From positions 47,122 to 111,121 of the forward strand of contig FR888485.1 of assembly GCA_000432155.1 (NCBI GenBank): DNA of 64,000 nucleotides, written 5' to 3'. The translations under genes and the position numbers were made by a program. Position 1 is the first letter of the stretch; every line of letters begins with the position of its first letter. The notes beneath the pieces were generated by a model. The model was given only the letters and a program-made list of their open reading frames with translations, did no database searches and was not told where the DNA came from. This document shows, one piece after another, positions 43,461 to 51,442 of this stretch. Source of the DNA: Eubacterium sp. CAG:274. Its GTDB lineage: Bacteria; Bacillota; Clostridia; Lachnospirales; CAG-274.

Positions 43461-43534
43461 AGCTGTCCTAAAAAGGGCAGCTATTTTTATATGAAACGGA
43501 GATATTCAGCAATTAGAATATCTCCGTTTTTTTA
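43461..43534. terminator. Two terminators between converging genes
   Basis: The first, AGCTGTCC and GGGCAGCT (43461-43482) then ATTTTTAT, ends the transporter gene. The second, AAACGGAGATATTC and GAATATCTCCGTTT (43494-43529) with an 8-base loop and T run, lies between it and deoB. Confidence 0.9.
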
Positions 43535-44692
43535 TTATTCTAAATCAAATTTTTCTCCATGTAAATCATTTTCAATATTAAAATAATTTGCAATAGTTTT
43601 TGCCAAATCGGCGTAAGTTTTTCTTATGCCTATGTTATGAGGCTTAATATTTTTTCCATAGCCTAGGAGGAAAACATATTCTCTTGAATGGTCTGTTGAC
43701 GGTGTTGTTGGGTCGCAACCATGGTCAGCGGTAATAAAAAGTATGTCATCATCGCTCATAGCATTAATAATTCTAGGAAGATTATCATCAAAATATTGAA
43801 GTGATTTTCCAAATCCCTCTACATCATTTCTATGACCATAGAGCATATCAGTATCTACTAAGTTTGTAAATATAAGACCGTCTGGGGCATTTTCAATATA
43901 TTTTATAGTCTGTTCTATACCCTCAGCATTTGTATGAGTATGAACAGACTGAGTTATACCTCTGTTGCAGAAAATATCTTCAATTTTACCTACAGCAGAA
44001 ACTGTAAGACCAGCATCAGAAACATAATCCAAAAGTGTAGGGGCAATAGGTGGAAGTGAAAAATCCTTTCTTCTTTCAGTTCTTGTATAGTGGCCATTTG
44101 AACCTATAAAAGGTCTGGCTATAACTCTACCTACACCATTATCTCCATGTAAAATTTCTCTGGCTATTTCGCAGTAGCGATACTGTTCTTCAATAGGTAT
44201 AATATCTTCGTGGCAAGCAATCTGGAAAACACTATCGGCTGAAGTATATACAATAGGGTAGCCTGTTTTCATATGCTCATCGCCTAATTCCTGTATAATT
44301 ACTGTACCAGATGCTACACAGTTGCCTAAAACCTTTCTACCTATTTTACTTTCAAATTCTTCAATAATTTCTTTTGGAAATCCATTTGGATAAGTAGGGA
44401 AAGGCTTATCAATCCATATACCACTTATTTCCCAATGACCAGTTGTAGTATCTTTGCCGGCAGAATGTTCAGCCATTTTCCCATAGATACCATTTGGGTT
44501 ATTTACTTTTTCATATACATTGTCGCCGTCAATAAGTCCTAATCCCAAATTACACATATTTTTTAAATTAAGTGCCGGAAGTGCTTCTTTAACATGCATA
44601 AGAGTGTTACTGCCTTTGTCGCCATATTTATCAGCGTTAGGTAATTCTCCAATGCCTACAGCGTCTAATACAATTATTATTGCTCTTTTCAT
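43535..44692 (-). CDS. deoB: Phosphopentomutase
   Basis: Converts (deoxy)ribose-1-phosphate to the 5-phosphate. The 385-residue alkaline-phosphatase-fold enzyme has the N-terminal metal site VLDAVGIGELPDA-like segment (here GIGELPNADKYGDKGSNT), GKDTTTGHWE, and the C-terminal ITADHGCDPTTPSTDHSRE metal site. It follows pdp by 12 bases; together they channel nucleoside sugars to pentose phosphate. Confidence 0.96.
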   Translation of the reverse strand: MKRAIIIVLDAVGIGELPNADKYGDKGSNTLMHVKEALPALNLKNMCNLGLGLIDGDNVYEKVNNPNGIYGKMAEHSAGKDTTTGHWEISGIWIDKPFPTYPNGFPKEIIEEFESKIGRKVLGNCVASGTVIIQELGDEHMKTGYPIVYTSADSVFQIACHEDIIPIEEQYRYCEIAREILHGDNGVGRVIARPFIGSNGHYTRTERRKDFSLPPIAPTLLDYVSDAGLTVSAVGKIEDIFCNRGITQSVHTHTNAEGIEQTIKYIENAPDGLIFTNLVDTDMLYGHRNDVEGFGKSLQYFDDNLPRIINAMSDDDILFITADHGCDPTTPSTDHSREYVFLLGYGKNIKPHNIGIRKTYADLAKTIANYFNIENDLHGEKFDLE

Positions 44693-44704
44693 ATATACCC
44701 CTCC

Positions 44705-46006
44705 TTATTTAATAATTTTATAGATTAAAGGTTGTTTTTCAGGCTTTTCGCCAATAACAACAGCCTGATTTATTATTTCACTTGCTCTTTTACATTTTTC
44801 AGTAGTTGAAGAATATACGGTTGCTATAACTTCACCAGTTTTGACAGTATCTCCAAGTCTTTTTTTCATAATTATACCGGCACTATAGTCTATTTTATCT
44901 GTTTTTGTTAACCTGCCAGCACCTGTAGCAACAGATGCTCTGCCTATATTGTCTGTATCTATATGAGAAATATAACCGTCTTTTTCGGCTTTTACTTCAA
45001 GGCTCTCTTTAGGCTGTTGGAAAAGTGAATAATCATCAATAACACTAGGATTTCCGCCCTGTAATGTTATTAATTCTCTAAATTTTTCTAAGCCTTTATG
45101 GTTATTTATATTTTCCTCTAATGCCTTGTGTGCCATTTCAGCATTTTCAAAAATGCCACCTAATACAAGCATTTCGCTACCTAAAGCAAGGGAAACATCT
45201 TTTAATGCACCATTTATATTACCCTTTAGAATTTCTATTGCTTCTATAACTTCAAGGCTGTTGCCAATGTGCATACCCAGAGGTTCATTCATATTTGTTA
45301 AAAATGCTGTTATGTTTTTGCCCAAATGTTTACCTATGCCAATCATTGTAGTAGCCAGTTTTTCGGCATCATCAATATTTTTCATAAAAGCGCCGTTACC
45401 AAATTTAACATCAAGAACTATAGCATCACTACCGGCAGCCAGTTTTTTGCTCATTATACTAGATGCAATAAGGGATATATTTTCAACTGTTCCTGTTACA
45501 TCTCTAAGGGCGTAAAGGGATTTGTCAGCTGGAGCAAGGTCGGAAGTTTGGCTCATAAGAGCTATGCCATTTTTCTCAACCTGTAAAAACGCCTGTTCTT
45601 CTGAAAGTGATACATTAAAGTTTGGTATAGATTCTAACTTATCCAATGTGCCACCAGTATGTCCTAAACCTCGGCCACTCATTTTTATTACTGGCAAACC
45701 AAGAGAAGCTGTCAAAGGGGCAAGTACAAGGGTAGTAGTATCTCCAACGCCACCGGTACTATGTTTATCTACTTTTATGCCTTTTACAGAACTTAAATCC
45801 AATGTTTTGCCTGAATTGGTCATAGCCATTGTAAGTTGTGAAGTTTCTTCAATATCCATACCATTGAGATAAATAGCCATAAGCATTGATGAAATTTGGT
45901 AATCTGGGATTGTGCCGTCAGTTACACCTTTTATAAAATAGTTTATTTCATCTTTAGAAAGTTTTTTATTGTCACGCTTTTTAATAATTAAATCTACAAA
46001 ATCCAT
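44705..46006 (-). CDS. pdp: Pyrimidine-nucleoside phosphorylase
   Basis: Phosphorolyses uridine and thymidine. The 433 residues match the family: helical N-terminal domain, KHSTGGVGDTTTLVLAP (phosphate loop), SGRGLGHTGGTLDKLESIPN and the C-terminal domain with KRLGDTVKTGE. Bacillus-type Pdp is favoured over thymidine phosphorylase DeoA by the Firmicute context, though the two are close. A GGAGG site precedes the ATG. Confidence 0.94.
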   Translation of the reverse strand: MDFVDLIIKKRDNKKLSKDEINYFIKGVTDGTIPDYQISSMLMAIYLNGMDIEETSQLTMAMTNSGKTLDLSSVKGIKVDKHSTGGVGDTTTLVLAPLTASLGLPVIKMSGRGLGHTGGTLDKLESIPNFNVSLSEEQAFLQVEKNGIALMSQTSDLAPADKSLYALRDVTGTVENISLIASSIMSKKLAAGSDAIVLDVKFGNGAFMKNIDDAEKLATTMIGIGKHLGKNITAFLTNMNEPLGMHIGNSLEVIEAIEILKGNINGALKDVSLALGSEMLVLGGIFENAEMAHKALEENINNHKGLEKFRELITLQGGNPSVIDDYSLFQQPKESLEVKAEKDGYISHIDTDNIGRASVATGAGRLTKTDKIDYSAGIIMKKRLGDTVKTGEVIATVYSSTTEKCKRASEIINQAVVIGEKPEKQPLIYKIIK

Positions 46007-46106
46007 AGTTACCCCTCCTTTTAATTTTATTATAGGCTAAGGTGTGTAAAACTTCAATATAGATTTTTGTATTATTTAGTGATAAAATGTCATTGGAGGT
46101 GATACA

Positions 46107-46802
46107 ATGAATGTAAGTGTTATTATTGTAGCAGCAGGTAGTGGAAAGAGAATGAAAAGTGCTATTGCTAAACAATATTTAGACTTAAAGGGCAGAAGTA
46201 TATTAAGTTATACCGTTGAAGTGTTTGAAGAAAGTCCTGTTGTAAATGAAATAATATTGGTTACAGGAAAAGACGAAATAGAGTATGTAAAAAGTGAAAT
46301 TATTGATAGATATGGTTTTACAAAAATAAAGGCTGTTGTTGAGGGTGGAAGTGAAAGACAGTATTCTGTTGAAAATGGCTTAAATAATGTATCTGATAAT
46401 TGTGATATAGTTATGATTCACGATGGTGTAAGACCTTTTATTGATGAAAATAGTATTGAAGTTTTGGCTGAGGATACAGCAAAATATGGTGCTTGTGTAT
46501 TAGGTGTTTTTGCAAAGGATACTATAAAAATTTGTGATGAAAATGGCTTTGTAGTTGATACTCCAAACAGAAAATTATTGTGGCACGCACAGACACCACA
46601 ATGTTTTAAATATGATGTTATAAAAAAGGCCTATGAAAAGGCAAAGAAAGATAACTATTTAGGTACTGATGATTCTATGCTTGTAGAGAGAACAGGTCAG
46701 AAAATAAAAATGGTTGAGGGTAGTTACGACAATATTAAAATAACAACTCCTGAGGATTTATATGTGGGAGAAAGAATATTGGAAAGAAATCTGAATAAAT
46801 AA
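46107..46802 (+). CDS. ispD: 2-C-methyl-D-erythritol 4-phosphate cytidylyltransferase
   Basis: Third step of the non-mevalonate isoprenoid pathway. The 231 residues have the N-terminal AAGSGKRM CTP-binding loop, VMIHDGVRPFI, LLWHAQTPQCF and TDDSMLVER, all conserved in IspD. A GGAGG site is 7 bases before the ATG. It stands alone; ispF is not adjacent. Confidence 0.95.
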   Translation: MNVSVIIVAAGSGKRMKSAIAKQYLDLKGRSILSYTVEVFEESPVVNEIILVTGKDEIEYVKSEIIDRYGFTKIKAVVEGGSERQYSVENGLNNVSDNCDIVMIHDGVRPFIDENSIEVLAEDTAKYGACVLGVFAKDTIKICDENGFVVDTPNRKLLWHAQTPQCFKYDVIKKAYEKAKKDNYLGTDDSMLVERTGQKIKMVEGSYDNIKITTPEDLYVGERILERNLNK

Positions 46803-46836
46803 TAAAAATATATTCAGATGAAAGTTATATAGAAAA

Positions 46837-46946
46837 CCTCCTAGGCTAAAATGGTAGTGATTCGACTTACATACCATAAAAGCATAGGAGGCATATAGAT
46901 GAATAAATCATCAAATAATAGACTAGCATATAGAACATTAATATAA
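46837..46946 (+). other. Hairpin sequestering the ribosome binding site of a 15-codon ORF
   Basis: CCTCCTA (46837-46843) pairs with TAGGAGG (46885-46891), continued by GC/GC and ATGGTA (46851-46856) with TACCAT (46872-46877) around a 15-base loop. The 3' arm is the Shine-Dalgarno of ATG 46899, which opens a 15-codon ORF (MNKSSNNRLAYRTLI, stop 46944-46946). Burying the ribosome binding site in a 5' hairpin is how IS200-type tnpA translation is held down, so this could be the truncated left end of such an element. I find no downstream transposase and no right end. Confidence 0.5.
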
Positions 46947-46974
46947 ATAAATATAAATGTCAATACAAGTTCTT

Positions 46975-47619
46975 TTATAAAAGTTTTTCTACAGCAGTTA
47001 CAATGTCAACAGGGGAGTCAATTATTATATCAGCACCATCTAAATCAGCTATTGTTCTAAATCCCCAAAGAACACCAATAACAGGTAAATTTGAATTTTT
47101 ACCTGTAGCTACATCAACCTCACTATCTCCAACATAAACAGCATTTTTTCTATCTATTTTCAATGTATCAAGGGCAAGGAATACACCGTCAGGGGCAGGC
47201 TTTTTAGGTCTTTTAGTTGTATCAGCACCTATAGCTATTTGAATTTTATCTCCAAATAATTTTTTCACCATATCCTTAGTAGCAAAATCAGGCTTATTTG
47301 ATACAACTCCACATACATAGCCTTTTTTGTTAAGAGTATCTAAAACTTCTAAAATACCATTATAAGGCTTAGTTTTGTTGCACATATTGTCTTTATAGTA
47401 TTCTCTGAAAATAGAAATTGCCTTTTCAAATTTATCTTGATTTTCACTACCTAATGCTCTTTTTACGAGCATATCAGCACCATTTCCAACATATTGTCTG
47501 GTTTGTTCAATATTTATCTGTTTAGCACCAACTTTTGACATAGCATAGTTAGTGCTATCCATTAAATCCTCAAGAGAATTAACAAGTGTTCCGTCTAAAT
47601 CAAAAATTACAGCTTTCAT
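46975..47619 (-). CDS. HAD-family phosphatase (phosphoglycolate phosphatase-like)
   Basis: A 214-residue HAD hydrolase. Motif I DLDGTLV (D7 nucleophile, D9), motif II VVSNK, motif III Lys in KRPKKPAPDG, motif IV VGDSEVDVATGKN. The helical cap after motif I places it in subfamily IA with phosphoglycolate phosphatases. Physiological substrate is not certain. Monocistronic between ispD and murA. Confidence 0.88.
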   Translation of the reverse strand: MKAVIFDLDGTLVNSLEDLMDSTNYAMSKVGAKQINIEQTRQYVGNGADMLVKRALGSENQDKFEKAISIFREYYKDNMCNKTKPYNGILEVLDTLNKKGYVCGVVSNKPDFATKDMVKKLFGDKIQIAIGADTTKRPKKPAPDGVFLALDTLKIDRKNAVYVGDSEVDVATGKNSNLPVIGVLWGFRTIADLDGADIIIDSPVDIVTAVEKLL

Positions 47620-47716
47620 AGTACACCTCCATACAATGGCAATTTTAACACATTACTGTCAGTAACACAATTAAAAAAGCGACATAATATAAATATATAG
47701 ATTTTCGGAGGACAGT

Positions 47717-48967
47717 ATGGATAGGTATGTTATCTGTGGAGGCGAAAGGCTTTCAGGTCAGGTAAAGATAAGTGGTGCAAAAAATGCTGTACTTCCTATA
47801 CTTGCCGGTACATTAATGACTAAAAATGCAGTTTTAAAGAATGTACCTAATTTAAGTGATGTGGCTTATACTGTTGAAATACTTGAAAATTTGGGAATGA
47901 ATATAACAAGAGAAAATGACAAAATGAATATTATAAATAGTGGCATAGTAAATACTGTTCTCCCTACAGAGCTTTGTAGCAAAATGCGTTCTTCAATACT
48001 TCTTATGGGTGGAATGTTGGCATCAGCCGGAGAGGTAACTATACCATATCCGGGAGGCTGTTCTTTAGGTAGCAGACCTATTGATATTCATTTAAAGGCT
48101 GTTGAAAAAATGGGCGTAGAAATAGCAGAAAGTAGCAAGGGTATATATTGTAAAGTAAGAAATTTACAGGGAACAAAAATAAAATTACCTTTTCCTAGTG
48201 TAGGTGCAACTGAAAATATTATGCTTTTGGGAACACTTGCAAAGGGTGTTACGATTATTGAAAATCCAGCAAAAGAGCCAGAAATAGTTGATTTACAGTT
48301 GTTTTTAAATAAAGCAGGAGGAAACATTTGTGGTGCTGGTACGAATAGGATATATATTGAGGGTGTCAAGAAATTAGATTGGTGTGAACACACTATTATT
48401 CCAGATAGAATAGAAACAGGTACTTTTATGACAATGGCAGTTGCAACAGGTGGGGAATTATTTATAGAAAGTACAGAGCCTAAGCATTTAAGTGCCACTA
48501 TTGATATTGTAAAGAAAACAGGTGCAGTTATAAAAATAAATAAGAATAGCCTGTATATTGACGCTCCGGAAAAAATAAATGCTATTGAAAAAATAGCCAC
48601 AAATGTATATCCAAAATTACCTACGGATATGCAGGCTGAAATAATGGCTATGGTTTTAAAGGCAAAAGGAAAAAGCTATATATCAGAAAATATATTTAAT
48701 GGCAGAAATAAGCACATTCCGGAAATGAACAAAATGGGAGCAAACATAATACAGATAGATTCACGCCATTTTGAAGTAAATGGTGTGGACAATTTAGTAG
48801 GAACAGAAGTAGAGGCAACAGATTTAAGAGGTGGAGCAGGTCTTGTAATAGCAGGGCTTTCAGCTGAGGGAGAAACAACTATTAAAAATATAAGCCATAT
48901 TGAAAGAGGATATGACAAGTTTGATGAAAAAATACAGGCAATAGGTGGGAAAATTTATAAGGTGTAA
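47717..48967 (+). CDS. murA: UDP-N-acetylglucosamine 1-carboxyvinyltransferase
   Basis: First committed step of peptidoglycan synthesis. The 416 residues begin with GGERLSGQVKISGAKNAVLP. The PEP-binding catalytic loop reads PGGCSLGSRPIDIH: the residue equivalent to the fosfomycin-binding cysteine is Cys in GGCSLG, so the usual enzyme is present. The C-terminal DLRGGAGLVIAGL is conserved. GGAGG 6 bases before ATG. A perfect 13-base palindrome centred at 47659 (TTACTG-T-CAGTAA) lies upstream and could be an operator. Confidence 0.95.
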   Translation: MDRYVICGGERLSGQVKISGAKNAVLPILAGTLMTKNAVLKNVPNLSDVAYTVEILENLGMNITRENDKMNIINSGIVNTVLPTELCSKMRSSILLMGGMLASAGEVTIPYPGGCSLGSRPIDIHLKAVEKMGVEIAESSKGIYCKVRNLQGTKIKLPFPSVGATENIMLLGTLAKGVTIIENPAKEPEIVDLQLFLNKAGGNICGAGTNRIYIEGVKKLDWCEHTIIPDRIETGTFMTMAVATGGELFIESTEPKHLSATIDIVKKTGAVIKINKNSLYIDAPEKINAIEKIATNVYPKLPTDMQAEIMAMVLKAKGKSYISENIFNGRNKHIPEMNKMGANIIQIDSRHFEVNGVDNLVGTEVEATDLRGGAGLVIAGLSAEGETTIKNISHIERGYDKFDEKIQAIGGKIYKV

Positions 48968-48973
48968 ATTAAG

Positions 48974-49002
48974 TTGACACATTTATTTTCTAGTGATATA
49001 TT
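48974..49002 (+). promoter_or_regulatory. Sigma-A promoter downstream of murA
   Basis: TTGACA (48974-48979), 17-bp spacer, TATATT (48997-49002). Its transcript meets a terminator hairpin about 20 bases later (49024-49054). Confidence 0.8.
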
Positions 49003-49023
49003 GGTAAATAAGTTTTACGACAA

Positions 49024-49054
49024 AGAGGTCCTTATATTAAGGGTCTCTTTTTTT
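49024..49054 (+). terminator. Terminator or attenuator ahead of the nitrilase-family gene
   Basis: AGAGGTCCTT (49024-49033) pairs with AAGGGTCTCT (49039-49048) including G-T pairs, followed by a run of T. It may end murA transcription and also attenuate transcripts from the promoter at 48974. Confidence 0.85.
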
Positions 49055-49055
49055 A

Positions 49056-49125
49056 TAATGAATCGGAAAGATAAATCCGATGGCTTGATTGCAAGCCACA
49101 AATTAACAAAGTTAATTTGTTCTAA
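49056..49125 (+). repeat. Three-hairpin repeat element, copy 2
   Basis: Begins TAATGAATCGG and ends TTCTAA. Stem 1 ATCGGA...TCCGAT, stem 2 GGCTTG-ATTG-CAAGCC, stem 3 AAATTAAC-AAA-GTTAATTT. It starts 1 base after the terminator T run and ends 23 bases before the next gene. Confidence 0.88.
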
Positions 49126-49148
49126 ATTTATTAGAAAGGAAAGATATT

Positions 49149-49967
49149 ATGATTTGTAATGTAGTTTGTATACAGACTTATCCGTTCCTGTGTGATAAAG
49201 CTAAAAACATAAATAAAATGATAGAGTTACTTGAAAAGGCTGTTAGTGAAAAGCCTGATACACAGCTTGTGGTATTTCCGGAATTGGCAACAACAGGCTA
49301 TGAATGTGGAGAAAAATTTAAAGAGTTGGCAGAAGTTATAGATGATAAATCAGAAACAGTACAAGCCTTTTCAAATGTTGCTTTAAAACATAATATACAC
49401 ATCATATTGGGTATGGCAGAAAGAGATGCCAATGCCTCTGAAATATTATATAATTCACAGCTTTTTATAAGTAACAAGGGGAAAATTATAGGGACATACA
49501 GAAAAATTCACTTGTTTGATACAGAAAAGGATTGGTTTACAGCCGGAACAGAATATAAGGTCTTTGATACTGAAATAGGCAGAATAGGTCTTTTTATTTG
49601 TTATGATGCTTCTTTCCCAGAGGTTTCCAGAATTTTGGCAATAAAGGGAGCAGAATTGCTTGTACATAGTACAAATTGGAATAAGCCAGATGATTATGAT
49701 ATGGATATGTATGTATCTGTAAGAGCTTTGGAAAATACAGTTTATATTGCTTGTTGTAACAGAATAGGTAAAGATAAAAGCCTTGATTTCTTTGGCCACA
49801 CTAGGATAATTGACCCAACAGGCAGGATTATTTCTGAAATTAGGGGAGAAGTAGAGGGCTACACATTTGCAAGCCTTGATTATGGAAGAATTAATAAATT
49901 AAAGGAAAATGGATATACAATGCTTTCAGAAAGACGACCTGAATTGTATAAAAGTATTTGTGAATAA
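49149..49967 (+). CDS. Nitrilase-superfamily carbon-nitrogen hydrolase
   Basis: A 272-residue enzyme with the Glu-Lys-Cys triad visible: Glu in FPELATTGYE (near 46), Lys in YRKIHLFD (near 117) and Cys in LFICYDASFPE (near 157). Members hydrolyse amides such as omega-amides or N-carbamoyl compounds; I cannot name the substrate. GAAAGG lies 7 bases before the ATG. It is separated from murA by a terminator, promoter and repeat copy 2, so it is an independent unit. Confidence 0.88.
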   Translation: MICNVVCIQTYPFLCDKAKNINKMIELLEKAVSEKPDTQLVVFPELATTGYECGEKFKELAEVIDDKSETVQAFSNVALKHNIHIILGMAERDANASEILYNSQLFISNKGKIIGTYRKIHLFDTEKDWFTAGTEYKVFDTEIGRIGLFICYDASFPEVSRILAIKGAELLVHSTNWNKPDDYDMDMYVSVRALENTVYIACCNRIGKDKSLDFFGHTRIIDPTGRIISEIRGEVEGYTFASLDYGRINKLKENGYTMLSERRPELYKSICE

Positions 49968-49971
49968 TATA

Positions 49972-50004
49972 AAAGGATATGCCCACAATTAAGGCATATC
50001 CTTT
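49972..50004. terminator. Bidirectional terminator between the nitrilase-family gene and nth
   Basis: AAAGGATATGCC (49972-49983) and GGCATATCCTTT (49993-50004) form a perfect 12-bp stem with a 9-base loop. Repeat copy 3 begins at its very last base. Confidence 0.88.
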
Positions 50005-50072
50005 AGTGAATCGGGAAGATAAACCCGATGGCTTGCTTGCAAGCCACAAATTAAGAATTTAATTTGTTCTGA
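50005..50072 (+). repeat. Three-hairpin repeat element, copy 3
   Basis: Begins AGTGAATCGGG and ends TTCTGA. Stem 1 ATCGGG...CCCGAT, stem 2 GGCTTGC-TT-GCAAGCC, stem 3 AAATTAA-GAAT-TTAATTT. Compared with copies 1 and 2, A-T is replaced by G-C in stem 1 with both partners changed. Its last 22 bases overlap the 3' end of nth on the other strand. Confidence 0.88.
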
Positions 50073-50719
50073 ACATTTTGATATTGGTCACAGTATTCAC
50101 TTAAAAAACATTTTTCACATTGTGGATTTCTGGCTTTACATATAGTTCTACCATGGGCAATAATTTGTGTATTATATCTACCCCAGTATTCCTCTGGAAA
50201 AATTCGCATTAGTTCAAATTCTATTTTTACAGGGTCTTCGCTGTTGGTAAAGCCTAATTTATTGCTTATTCGTTTTACATGAGTATCTACAACTATGCTA
50301 GGAATATGGAAAATGTGAGTTCTGACCACATTGGCAGTTTTTCTTCCTACACCAGCAAGAGAAGTAAGACTTTCTATATCCGATGGTAATTCCCCATTAA
50401 ATCGTTCCAACAATGCTCTTGTGCAAAGTATTATATTCTTTGCCTTATTTCTGAAAAATCCAGTTGTTCTTATATCTTGCTCCATTTCTGATAAGTCTGC
50501 TTGTGCAAAGGCTTCAAGAGTTGGATATTTCTTAAAAAGTGTTTCTGTAACTATATTTACTCTATCGTCTGTACATTGAGCAGAAAGTATTGTAGCAATT
50601 AAAAGCTCGTAGGGTTTTGTGTAATGAAGATAGCACTTATCCATTGTAGGATAATACTCATCAAGTAATGGTAAAACATGTTCAACTTTGTATTTTATTC
50701 TTTTGCTAACAGGTGGCAT
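50051..50719 (-). CDS. nth: Endonuclease III
   Basis: Base-excision repair glycosylase/AP lyase, 222 residues. The helix-hairpin-helix LTSLAGVGRKTANVV carries the catalytic Lys, the Asp is in VVDTHVKRI, and the C-terminal [4Fe-4S] cluster is C-x6-C-x2-C-x5-C in CKARNPQCEKCFLSEYC. The last residues (QNKLNS) and stop codon are encoded by repeat copy 3, so the repeat has replaced or extended the original end. The cluster is complete, so function is probably intact. Confidence 0.95.
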   Translation of the reverse strand: MPPVSKRIKYKVEHVLPLLDEYYPTMDKCYLHYTKPYELLIATILSAQCTDDRVNIVTETLFKKYPTLEAFAQADLSEMEQDIRTTGFFRNKAKNIILCTRALLERFNGELPSDIESLTSLAGVGRKTANVVRTHIFHIPSIVVDTHVKRISNKLGFTNSEDPVKIEFELMRIFPEEYWGRYNTQIIAHGRTICKARNPQCEKCFLSEYCDQYQNVQNKLNS

Positions 50720-50780
50720 TTTATCACCTCAAAATCCTTATTATTGTAAGCCTACAAGGGCATTTTTTATTATAGTTGAC

Positions 50781-50808
50781 TTGACAAAGTCTGTCAATAT
50801 TGTATAAT
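50781..50808 (+). promoter_or_regulatory. Sigma-A promoter of the 50911-51360 gene
   Basis: TTGACA (50781-50786), 16-bp spacer, TATAAT (50803-50808). Confidence 0.85.
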
Positions 50809-50822
50809 GTAACTTGAATGTA

Positions 50823-50867
50823 ATGTTGTGTGAAAAGTTAAAAACACAACAATGGGAACCAAGTTCC
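50823..50867 (+). promoter_or_regulatory. Two-hairpin 5' leader
   Basis: TGTTGTGT (50824-50831) pairs with ACACAACA (50844-50851), then GGAAC-CAA-GTTCC (50855-50867) forms a short hairpin, all between promoter and gene. There is no T run, so it is not a terminator; it could be a regulatory or stabilising leader. Confidence 0.5.
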
Positions 50868-50910
50868 GAAAATGTAGTTATTTAAAAACTCTCAGAAAGG
50901 AGGAAATTTG

Positions 50911-51360
50911 GTGCAGTTTACAGATATTTTATTATTAGTTGTAGTTATCGTTGCTATTGTTGTTTTTGTTCTTTATATGCTTAATCGTTGGGCTTATAAG
51001 AAGATGGATAGTCAGAGTTCTATGATTGAGAAAACAAAGACTACTCAACAGGTATATGTTATTGATAAAAGACGAGATAAAATTACTAATGTCAATATGC
51101 CAAAAATGGTTATCGACCAAATTCCTAAGTGGAGCAAGTTTATGAAAATGAACTTTGTTCAGGTTAAGGTTGGTCCTCAGATACTTACACTTATAGCTGA
51201 TAAAAGAGTTTTCGATGCTATGCCTTTAAAGAAAACTGTTAAGGTTGAAATTGCAGGACTTTATATTGTAAATATTGTTGGTATGAAGTCTGCTGAAGAA
51301 ATGAAGGCTATTGCTAAGGCTAAAAAGGAAAAGGCTAAAGAAGACAAAAAGAAAAAGTAA
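50911..51360 (+). CDS. Conserved single-pass membrane protein of unknown function
   Basis: GTG 50911 is chosen (149 residues) because it is 7 bases after GGAGG; a TTG 3 bases earlier is too close. One N-terminal transmembrane helix (about 5-26) is followed by a soluble domain with the block VYVIDKRRDKITNVNMPKM and a strongly Lys-rich tail (AKAKKEKAKEDKKKK). It resembles YajC in layout but not in sequence, and secDF are not nearby, so I do not call it YajC. Similar proteins of unknown function occur in related Clostridia. It has its own promoter and terminator. Confidence 0.8.
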   Translation: MQFTDILLLVVVIVAIVVFVLYMLNRWAYKKMDSQSSMIEKTKTTQQVYVIDKRRDKITNVNMPKMVIDQIPKWSKFMKMNFVQVKVGPQILTLIADKRVFDAMPLKKTVKVEIAGLYIVNIVGMKSAEEMKAIAKAKKEKAKEDKKKK

Positions 51361-51369
51361 TTATTTTTA

Positions 51370-51399
51370 ACTCTCACTTTATTGTGAGAGTATTTTTTT
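51370..51399 (+). terminator. Terminator after the 50911-51360 gene
   Basis: ACTCTCAC (51370-51377) and GTGAGAGT (51384-51391) with a 6-base loop, then ATTTTTTT. Confidence 0.92.
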
Positions 51400-51442
51400 G
51401 CTTATTTTTTCATATAATAATCCAAAGATATAAGGTGATTAT

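Noticed and set aside
50911..51360. YajC annotation for the single-pass protein
   Set aside because: Only the size and membrane topology fit; the conserved YajC sequence pattern and secDF neighbours are missing.
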